This document shows positions 57,938-64,000 of a stretch of 64,000 nucleotides of DNA, piece after piece. The stretch's first letter is position 1; every line of letters begins with the position of its first letter. Where the stretch lies: contig JAFAFW010000110.1 of assembly GCA_023423275.1 (NCBI GenBank), positions 124,001-188,000 on the forward strand, read 5' to 3'. A program made the translations under genes and the position numbers. The notes beneath the pieces are model-generated. The model was given only the letters and a program-made list of their open reading frames with translations, was not told the DNA's origin and searched no databases. Source of the DNA: Pseudomonadota bacterium. GTDB taxonomy: Bacteria > Pseudomonadota > Alphaproteobacteria > Rhizobiales > Hyphomicrobiaceae.

Positions 57938-58231
57938 ATGCCCAGAGCGATCATTCTCGACAGCAAGGATAACGTCGCGACGCTGATCGACAACGGGCTC
58001 GGCGGTGAGGGCGTGAGCCTGATCGGCGCGGACGCTGCGCGCGTCAGCCTGACGGCCGATGTCCCTTACGGGCACAAATGCGCAATCAAGGCGATCCCCG
58101 CTGGCGGAGACATCGTCAAATATGGGCAGGTCGTCGGCCTGGCGACCGCGGCGATCGCCGTCGGCGATCATGTCCATGTCCACAATGTTGAATCGCGGCG
58201 TGCGCGCGGCGACACCAAGGGAAGCGCATGA
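57938..58231 (+). CDS. UxaA-family lyase, small (SAF) subunit
   Basis: 97 residues. The SAF domain of UxaA/SuyA proteins: DSKDNVATLIDNGLGGEGVSLIG, then VPYGHKCAIKAIPAGGDIVKYGQVVGLATAAIAVGDHVHVHNVES, with the catalytic GHK(C/I)A and the H-V-H-N end. The stop overlaps the large-subunit start. Split small and large subunits occur in sulfolactate sulfo-lyase (SuyAB) and several sugar-acid dehydratases. Confidence 0.85.
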   Translation: MPRAIILDSKDNVATLIDNGLGGEGVSLIGADAARVSLTADVPYGHKCAIKAIPAGGDIVKYGQVVGLATAAIAVGDHVHVHNVESRRARGDTKGSA

Positions 58232-59385
58232 TGGCTTCGTTCCTCGGCTACGAACGGCCCAACGGTGCCGTCGGTATTCGCAACCTGGTCGCCATCGTGT
58301 CGACCATGGACATCGTCAATCCTGTGACACGCGCCGTGGCTGCGGCGGTGCAGGGGACTGTCGCGCTGCCTGGCGCATTCATGCGCGGACAGATCGGGCG
58401 CGACCGGGCCATCACATTGAAGGCGACCATCGACCTGTGCACCAACCCGAACGTCGCCGGCGTGGTGGTGATCGGCCTGGAGCCCGCAACGACAGAAGAG
58501 ATGGTTACGGCAATCCAACCGCTGGGCTTGCCGGTCGCATCCGTGAACATCCAGCTCGTCGGCGGCACCATCAACGCGATCGCAGAGGGCACGAAGTACG
58601 CTGCCCGCATTGTCCGTCAGGTATCGAAGCAGCGGCGCCGGGAGTTTCCACTGTCCAAGCTCGTGCTCGGCTTGGAATGCGGCGGCTCGGATACGACGTC
58701 CGGGCTGGCTTCGAATCCGTCGATGGGCGTCGTCTCGGACCTGGCCATCGCGGAAGGCGCGACAGTGATCATCTCCGAAACGGCGGAGTTCCTCGGGGCC
58801 GAGCATCTCTTTGCTGAACGCGCGGCTTCGGCACAGATCCGGCAACGCTTCCTTGACGAGGTGAAAGGCCTCGAACGGCGCGTCATGGAAGAGGGCGTCG
58901 ACCTGCGCGGTTCGAACCCGTCGCGCGACAACATTCGCGGCGGCCTGACCACCATCGAGGAAAAAGCCCTCGGAGCCATGGCGAAAGCCGGGTCATCGCA
59001 ATTGATGGGCGTTCTGTCCTATGGGGAACAGCCGCGAGGCCCCGGCCTCCACTTCATGGCGGCCCCTGCCCCGGCGGTTGAGAACATCACGGCGCTCGCG
59101 GCCGGCGGATGCCAGCTTTGCCTGTTCTCGACCGGCGTCGGCAATCCGATCGGTCACCCGATCATGACGGTCATTAAAATATCGGGCAATCGCAACACCA
59201 TCGATACATTCTCCGATAACATCGACTTCGACGCGACCGCCGTCCTGGAACGCGGAGAACCGATCCGCTCCGTTGGCGCCCGCCTGCTCGACTATGCGCT
59301 GTCGGTGGCGAGTGGAGAGCTGACGACGGTTGAAATCCTGAATGTCCGGGAGTCGCTGGTCAGCCGTTTCGGCTTCACGCCGTAG
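58228..59385 (+). CDS. UxaA-family lyase, large subunit (SuyB/altronate dehydratase type)
   Basis: 385 residues from ATG overlapping the small subunit. FLGYERPNGAVGIRNLVAIVSTMD is the family start; CTNPNVAGVVVIGLEP and LVLGLECGGSDTTSGLASNPSMGVVSDLAIAEGATVIISETAEFLGAE hold the metal and substrate ligands (C-G-G-S-D). GCQLCLFSTGVGNPIGHPIMTVIKISGN is near the end. Two-subunit form, Ldh2 dehydrogenase in front and a transporter behind make an acid-degradation cluster. SuyB-like desulfonation of sulfolactate is possible; sugar-acid dehydration is the alternative. Confidence 0.85.
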   Translation: MMASFLGYERPNGAVGIRNLVAIVSTMDIVNPVTRAVAAAVQGTVALPGAFMRGQIGRDRAITLKATIDLCTNPNVAGVVVIGLEPATTEEMVTAIQPLGLPVASVNIQLVGGTINAIAEGTKYAARIVRQVSKQRRREFPLSKLVLGLECGGSDTTSGLASNPSMGVVSDLAIAEGATVIISETAEFLGAEHLFAERAASAQIRQRFLDEVKGLERRVMEEGVDLRGSNPSRDNIRGGLTTIEEKALGAMAKAGSSQLMGVLSYGEQPRGPGLHFMAAPAPAVENITALAAGGCQLCLFSTGVGNPIGHPIMTVIKISGNRNTIDTFSDNIDFDATAVLERGEPIRSVGARLLDYALSVASGELTTVEILNVRESLVSRFGFTP

Positions 59386-59560
59386 TCCGATTTCATCGCC
59401 AGCCATGCGCAACGCGCCGGACTGCTTTGCGCCGCACACGCCCGTGGCATTACGTTCATGCAGAGCCGCACCGCAAAAAAAGCGCTGATAGGAATGGTTC
59501 AAAGCAGCTAGACATGACCCGGGGAGAATGAGCTGCGCTGAAAGCGCGAGCCGGTGGTGA

Positions 59561-60469
59561 ATGCAGAAAGCAAATGTTCCGGAATTCCAACATCAAACGT
59601 CGCATCGCCTGAAGGCGATCGCGCTGGTGATTGTTGCGGTTACGTGCTTCGCCTGCCTCGATGGTACCGCCAAGTATCTCGTGTCGGTCTCACAGCTCCC
59701 CGTTGCGCAGGTGGTTTGGCTGCGGTTTCTCAGCCAGGTCTTTGTCGTCGTCCTGGCCGTCGGTCTCGTCGCGGTCCCGCGTATGGTCTCCACGGAGCGC
59801 CTGGGGCTGCAGCTCGTGCGGTCGTTAATGATGCTGTCCGCGACGGCCTTCAACATGGTGGCGTTGCGATATCTGCGTCTCGATCAGACCACGACCATCC
59901 TCTTCCTGTCACCTCTGGCGATCGCTTTGCTCGCAGGCCCGCTTCTGGGTGAATGGGCTGGATGGCGGCGTCTGGTGGCGATTTTTATCGGCTTCACGGG
60001 CATCCTTGTAGCTATTCGGCCAGGCTTTGCGGCCTTTCACCCGGCCTTCCTCCTGTCGCTCGGGTGCATGCTGTCCTATTCGTTTCTCATCCTGCTGACG
60101 CGATATCTGGCTGCCCATGATTCATCGGAAACGACGCTGTTCTACTCGATGATCGTCGGCAGCGTCGTCGTCGCACCATGGGCGCTGGTGGAATGGGAAT
60201 GGCCGCATGATCTCACGACCTGGCTTGTCCTGATGTCCATGGGGGTCTTCGCCGCCATCGGCCATTACATCTTCATCGTTGCCCACCGGCTTGCACCGAC
60301 ATCGGCTCTGGCACCGTTTCTCTATGTACAGTGGCTGTCCGTGACGGTATTCGGCTATCTCGTCTTCGGCGACCTGCCCGACCGGTGGACCGTTGCAGGC
60401 TCGGTCATCATCATCGCCTCGGGCATTTACCTTGTGCATCGCGAGCACGTCGCGGGCCGCATCCGGTAG
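59561..60469 (+). CDS. EamA/DMT-family transporter
   Basis: 302 residues, ten membrane helices in two EamA repeats (VTCFACLDGTAKYLVSVSQLPVAQVVWLRFLSQ at the start; FLYVQWLSVTVFGYLVFGDLPDRWTVAGSVIIIASGIYLV at the end). It would export or import a small organic molecule. It follows the UxaA-family pair in the same direction by 175 bases, possibly as its own transcript. Confidence 0.85.
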   Translation: MQKANVPEFQHQTSHRLKAIALVIVAVTCFACLDGTAKYLVSVSQLPVAQVVWLRFLSQVFVVVLAVGLVAVPRMVSTERLGLQLVRSLMMLSATAFNMVALRYLRLDQTTTILFLSPLAIALLAGPLLGEWAGWRRLVAIFIGFTGILVAIRPGFAAFHPAFLLSLGCMLSYSFLILLTRYLAAHDSSETTLFYSMIVGSVVVAPWALVEWEWPHDLTTWLVLMSMGVFAAIGHYIFIVAHRLAPTSALAPFLYVQWLSVTVFGYLVFGDLPDRWTVAGSVIIIASGIYLVHREHVAGRIR

Positions 60470-60482
60470 TCCTGCACGCCGA

Positions 60483-61349
60483 TCAATCGGCAATCTCAAC
60501 GACGAGCCCATCATCCGCGAGTACGATGCGCGGATCGGAAACCTCAAGCCGCTTAGCCAGCATGTCCGGCCCCATATGGGTCAGCATAATTCGCCGCGCT
60601 CCAATGCGATCGAGGTGCGATGAAATCGTCGTCCAACTCATATGAAAGCCGATGTCTTCATCGTATCCGAAGCAATCCACGATGAAGAGATCGGCTTCTC
60701 TGGAACACGGCAGCAGGTTCTCGACCCACTCGGTATCGCCGGAAAAACTGACGCATCGCCCACGGCCCTCAAGCCGCATTGCGTAAGCTGGAGCGCCGGA
60801 AGGATGATGCACCTCGAAGGGCGTTAACGTGACGTCTCCCAGCGACAGCGGCGTGTGATCCGCGAACTCGAGATAGGTGATTGCATACTGTGGTGCGATG
60901 GCGCTGGAGCCTGGGAACAAGGCTTCCGTCGTCGTCTGCACACGCTCGCGAAGGCCCGGCGGGCCTGCAATGGTCAGTGGTCCCGTACGGCCGGTCACGT
61001 AGTGCGCATGCATCAGCCACCATACGAGACCGCTGAAATGATCACCGTGCAGATGCGAGATCAGGATCGCACCGACCGCGTTGGGGTCGATATTCGAACG
61101 GTGCATACCGATCAGGGCTGTCGAACCGCAATCGAGCAGAAGATTTCCCCGCGAGGTCTGCAGATGATAGGTCGTCTGCAGCCGGCCGCCGGCGCCGAAC
61201 GCGTCTCCACAACCGACAACTGTCAGCCGCCATGCCTCGCCCGGGATTGCCGCTTTCGCGGGAACTGTTGCCGATGCCGGCGGCGTGCTCGCGGAACCGC
61301 GTTCCGGTTCGCGGCGGCCCCACAGGGACCTCAGAAAACTCAGTGCCAC
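60483..61349 (-). CDS. MBL-fold metallo-hydrolase (RNase Z-like)
   Basis: 288 residues. VGCGDAFGAGGRLQTTYHL, the metal motif SHLHGDHFSG (HxHxDH, residues 99-108), FSGDTEWVENLL (Asp) and LTHMGPD (terminal His). The N-terminal 35 residues are low-complexity linker. Similar to RNase Z-related phosphodiesterases and arylsulfatases. Substrate unknown. Confidence 0.85.
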   Translation of the reverse strand: MALSFLRSLWGRREPERGSASTPPASATVPAKAAIPGEAWRLTVVGCGDAFGAGGRLQTTYHLQTSRGNLLLDCGSTALIGMHRSNIDPNAVGAILISHLHGDHFSGLVWWLMHAHYVTGRTGPLTIAGPPGLRERVQTTTEALFPGSSAIAPQYAITYLEFADHTPLSLGDVTLTPFEVHHPSGAPAYAMRLEGRGRCVSFSGDTEWVENLLPCSREADLFIVDCFGYDEDIGFHMSWTTISSHLDRIGARRIMLTHMGPDMLAKRLEVSDPRIVLADDGLVVEIAD

Positions 61350-61499
61350 GTCACCTCACCCCACTGTCGAGGCATGTGCGCACACCCTTCGATCTGCCGA
61401 TTGCGCCGCGAAATCACGCGATCACGTATGCCGTGATGTTCGAACACTTTTCTGTCTTTGTCGAGGGAGAGCACGCGTACCGAATTCGTCTATCAGCAG

Positions 61500-61937
61500 C
61501 TAACGAAGCACCAGCACGGGCAGCGCGCTGTGCGTGAGCACTTTCTGGGTTTCACTCCCAAGGAGACGGGCGTTGATCCCTGAGCGGCCGTGAGACGCCA
61601 TGGCAATCAGATCGCAGCCCTGCGCTGCCGTGGTTTGCAGGATGCCTTCCCAAGGGTGCTCGGCTTCGACGCGCACGGTCTCGCATGCAACCCCGCGCGC
61701 CACAGCCTCCCCCTGCGCCCATGCGAAGTGGCTGCGGACGTCTTCGAGAATGCGCCCGCGCGTCTCCTCCGAGAGTTCGGTCACATCGATGCCGAACATG
61801 ACGAGATGCGCCGGCTTGCCTGAAACGCGCAACACCGTAACGCGGGCGCCGATCTCCTTGGCGAGATCGAGAACCTTTCTGATCGCCTGCATGGACAGCT
61901 CGGTCCCATCGGTCGGAACGAGGATATGCTTGTACAT
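61500..61937 (-). CDS. Universal stress protein (UspA family)
   Basis: 145 residues. Starts MYKHILVPTDGTELSMQAI (ATP-binding D) and ends with GCDLIAMASHGRSGINARLLGSETQKVLTHSALPVLVLR, the Walker-like G-x2-G-x9-G-S/T of ATP-binding Usp proteins. Cytoplasmic, probably induced by stress. No partner genes next to it. Confidence 0.9.
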   Translation of the reverse strand: MYKHILVPTDGTELSMQAIRKVLDLAKEIGARVTVLRVSGKPAHLVMFGIDVTELSEETRGRILEDVRSHFAWAQGEAVARGVACETVRVEAEHPWEGILQTTAAQGCDLIAMASHGRSGINARLLGSETQKVLTHSALPVLVLR

Positions 61938-62049
61938 ACGGGGTTTCCTTCACGTCGTGATCCGCGCGGCACCTTATCACTACGTCGACCCGGCCGCCGA
62001 ACCGCCTTGATAACGGTCAAGTGCATCACATGTTGAACGCCTGAGCCGC

Positions 62050-63504
62050 CTATGCGTATCCCGGCGGCGGCACGAACGCCTGAAACTCTTTCTCCAGCAT
62101 GCGCGCCAGGGCGATCGTCGTCCGGTCGCCATACTGCGGCCCGACGATTTGCACGCCGACCGGCAAGCCGTCGTTGGTAAATCCGGCCGGCGCCACCGTC
62201 GATGGCAGGTAGGCGACACCGGAAAAGCCCGCCCAAAACAGCTGATCGGTCGTCGGCACCTGCTTACCGTTGACCGTAATCGTGCGTTCGTGGCGCTCGC
62301 CATCATGGTTATGCGGACAGGCTGCACTTGCCGCGGCCGGACAGATGAGGACATCCCATTCGCCGAAGAACTCTGCCCACGCCAGCCGCAACTGATGGCG
62401 GCGGTTGTTGAAATGCAGCCAATCGCGATGCAGCATCGCATTGGCCCGCGCCATCCGCGCCAGATAGCTGTCATTGCCGGGACCGAGACGACGCGCCGCC
62501 TCCAGGTTGGCCGCGATCATTTCATCCGTCAGTCGGCCCGATGTGGCCGATCGCAACAACCCGATGTAAACGCGATTGATCTCTGCCATGCCGAATGCAG
62601 GACGGGCCGTCTCGCTGACTTTGGCACCGGACTTCGCCAGGAATTCCGCAACCGCTGCGATGCGCGTCTGCACGGCCTCATCCACCTCCGAACAGGGATC
62701 GGCGCGCATCACGGCCACCTTGAAGTCGGCGATGCGGCCGTGATGCGACGGCTTGAGCTCGAGCCGCCAGCCCGCTGCGTCGATCCCGTCGGCGCCGGCC
62801 ATCACCGACAATCCCAGATCGAGATCCTCTGCACTGCGCGCCATCGGCCCGACGACGGAAATGTCGGTCTGGGCAACGACGCCCGGCATGGCTTGGCCGC
62901 GTGGGGAACAGATCCCCCAGGTCGGCTTGTGCCCGAAAACACCGCAATAATGCGCCGGGTTGCGGATCGAAGCGCCGATATCGCTGCCCGCCTCCAAGCC
63001 TGTCAGCCCGGCAGCGAGCGCCGCTGCCGATCCGCCCGAGGACCCACCGGGCGACAAAGCGACATTCCAGGGGTTGTTCGTTGTTCCATAAATCGCATTG
63101 AAGCTTTGCCAGTCGGCGAGATAAATCGGCACATTCGTCTTGCCGAACAGAATCGCGCCCGCAGACAGGAAACGTTCGACGGCAGCGGCGTTACGATCGG
63201 GCAAATTGTTCGTCAGATCCGGGACACCCCACGTCGTCGGCATGCCCACGACGTCGAAACTCTCCTTGATCGTCATCGGCACGCCGTGCAACGGCCCCCA
63301 GCTTTCGCCTCGCGCCAACGCGTCATCTGCAGCCTGTGCCCTGGCGCGCGCTTCCGGTATCGCGGTCGTGATGATCGCGTTGAGGCCTGGATTGTAAAGA
63401 TCCACGCGCTTCAGAAACAGATCGAGAAGTTCAACCGCGCTGACAGACTTGCGCTGGATCTCTGCTGCGAGTTGTCCAGCCGAGCGAAACGGAAGATCGA
63501 GCAT
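62050..63504 (-). CDS. Amidase (GatA/amidase signature family)
   Basis: 484 residues. The Ser-cisSer-Lys triad is visible: Lys in HGVPMTIKESFDVVG (about 82), cis-Ser in SPGGSSGGSAAALAAG (about 158) and nucleophile Ser in GSDIGASIRNPAHYCGVFGHKP (about 182). Complete length. Substrate range of such amidases is broad (aliphatic or aryl amides). The next gene to the right is divergent. Confidence 0.88.
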   Translation of the reverse strand: MLDLPFRSAGQLAAEIQRKSVSAVELLDLFLKRVDLYNPGLNAIITTAIPEARARAQAADDALARGESWGPLHGVPMTIKESFDVVGMPTTWGVPDLTNNLPDRNAAAVERFLSAGAILFGKTNVPIYLADWQSFNAIYGTTNNPWNVALSPGGSSGGSAAALAAGLTGLEAGSDIGASIRNPAHYCGVFGHKPTWGICSPRGQAMPGVVAQTDISVVGPMARSAEDLDLGLSVMAGADGIDAAGWRLELKPSHHGRIADFKVAVMRADPCSEVDEAVQTRIAAVAEFLAKSGAKVSETARPAFGMAEINRVYIGLLRSATSGRLTDEMIAANLEAARRLGPGNDSYLARMARANAMLHRDWLHFNNRRHQLRLAWAEFFGEWDVLICPAAASAACPHNHDGERHERTITVNGKQVPTTDQLFWAGFSGVAYLPSTVAPAGFTNDGLPVGVQIVGPQYGDRTTIALARMLEKEFQAFVPPPGYA

Positions 63505-63678
63505 CGCATCTCTCCTTCATGACAACCGCATCATCGGGCGCGATCACGTGTCTCGCAAGTCTGCCAAAATTATCATGCGCACGGTTGCAAAGTTGAATCG
63601 AAGCAGCAAAACTCGAATTATCGGGAACGCTGCGCGGACGTGCACGTTTGCTGTCGGAATTCCCCGATCGAAATCGAG

Positions 63679-64000
63679 ATGAGTGATGCAATGAGAAAAC
63701 CCGGCAAACACGGCAAGGAGTCGAGAGACAGCGGGATGAATGATTCTGAATGCGACGACGTCATCGACGAATGTGAGTGCAGCGATGAGGCGTTGAGTAA
63801 GATCATCGCAATGACGCACGAAGACGCCGAGTTCCAGTTCGGCTTCCCGTATGCAATGCGCCGCCGGTTGAGAAAGACCAGCGTGAAGGAGACCCGCGAG
63901 GGCCGCCATCACCATATCCGCTACGCCGGTCGCGGCCGACAGGTTCCCTCCTCGCTCTCCGTCATCATTGACATGGGCACCGAGAGAACGAAGGCCGATC
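63679..64000 (+). CDS. Unknown protein, 3' end outside window
   Basis: The frame is open from ATG 63679 (or ATG 63691 in the same frame) to the window edge, at least 107 codons. It has an acidic Cys-containing start (SECDDVIDECECSDEALSKII), then EFQFGFPYAMRRRLRKTS and HHHIRYAGRGRQ. The strand and spacing make it divergent from the amidase. No family recognised. Confidence 0.5.
   Translation, partial: MSDAMRKPGKHGKESRDSGMNDSECDDVIDECECSDEALSKIIAMTHEDAEFQFGFPYAMRRRLRKTSVKETREGRHHHIRYAGRGRQVPSSLSVIIDMGTERTKAD

Noticed and set aside
60479..60492. Terminator between the DMT transporter and MBL genes
   Set aside because: GCCGAT-CA-ATCGGC is a 6-bp stem with no T-run, and it overlaps the stop codon of the MBL gene. 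Too weak to claim.
62149..63522. 457-codon plus-strand open frame opposite the amidase
   Set aside because: The amidase on the minus strand has the full catalytic triad. The plus frame is a GC-rich shadow.

Overview
The window looks like a chromosomal stretch of an alphaproteobacterium, probably of the order Hyphomicrobiales. The grounds are GC-rich codon use, the gene families of the right third (DUF4189, YidB-like, GlsB/YeaQ-like and UxaA-family genes), a direct-repeat GTTC-N7-GTTC LexA box of the alphaproteobacterial type, and integration next to a tRNA-Arg-like sequence. The genus cannot be fixed from the sequence alone. The window holds three parts: a prophage, a decaying metal-uptake and recombinase island, and ordinary chromosome.

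Part 1 (about 1-32.72 kb) is the right part of a podovirus-like prophage whose left end lies outside the window. It has a P22-like portal, an N4-gp56-type coat protein, P22-type tail adaptor and stabilisation proteins, a scaffold, TerL with a DUF5681-type candidate small subunit, three large virion or ejection proteins, a SleB-like wall hydrolase and tail-fibre genes. Blocks on alternating strands are separated by a recurrent ATAAATAG-like motif that almost always points at the next gene. Accessory genes include a probable Acb2/Tad1 nucleotide sponge (anti-CBASS), two HNH nucleases, a MerR/excisionase-like DNA-binding protein joined to a membrane helix, a secreted SH3-domain protein and a protein ending in an SSB-like acidic tip. 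Replication appears to rest on one 840-residue helicase-primase-like protein. An SOS box lies upstream of it, and an 82-bp element inside it has a second, inverted copy 24 kb away between two late genes. A tyrosine integrase and a broken tRNA-Arg 3' part mark the right end.

Part 2 (about 32.7-50.7 kb) starts with a large serine recombinase whose 3' end overlaps the tRNA remnant. It continues through MFS fragments, two FAD monooxygenases, a DmeF-type cation exporter, an AztD/TonB-receptor chimera, a ZrgA-ABC-permease-DUF3299 set with a frameshifted ATPase, and a leftward siderophore/heme uptake set (binding protein, two permeases, STN-type TonB receptor, TonB remnant) that lacks its ATPase. 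Truncations, fusions and frameshifts recur across the block, which reads as an eroding mobile metal-homeostasis island.

Part 3 (about 51-64 kb) is chromosome: a Bcr/CflA exporter, small secreted or stress proteins, an intact tRNA-Lys(CTT), an M20 amidohydrolase, an Ldh2-type dehydrogenase with a two-subunit UxaA-family lyase (sulfolactate-like or sugar-acid catabolism) and a DMT transporter, an MBL hydrolase, a universal stress protein and an amidase.
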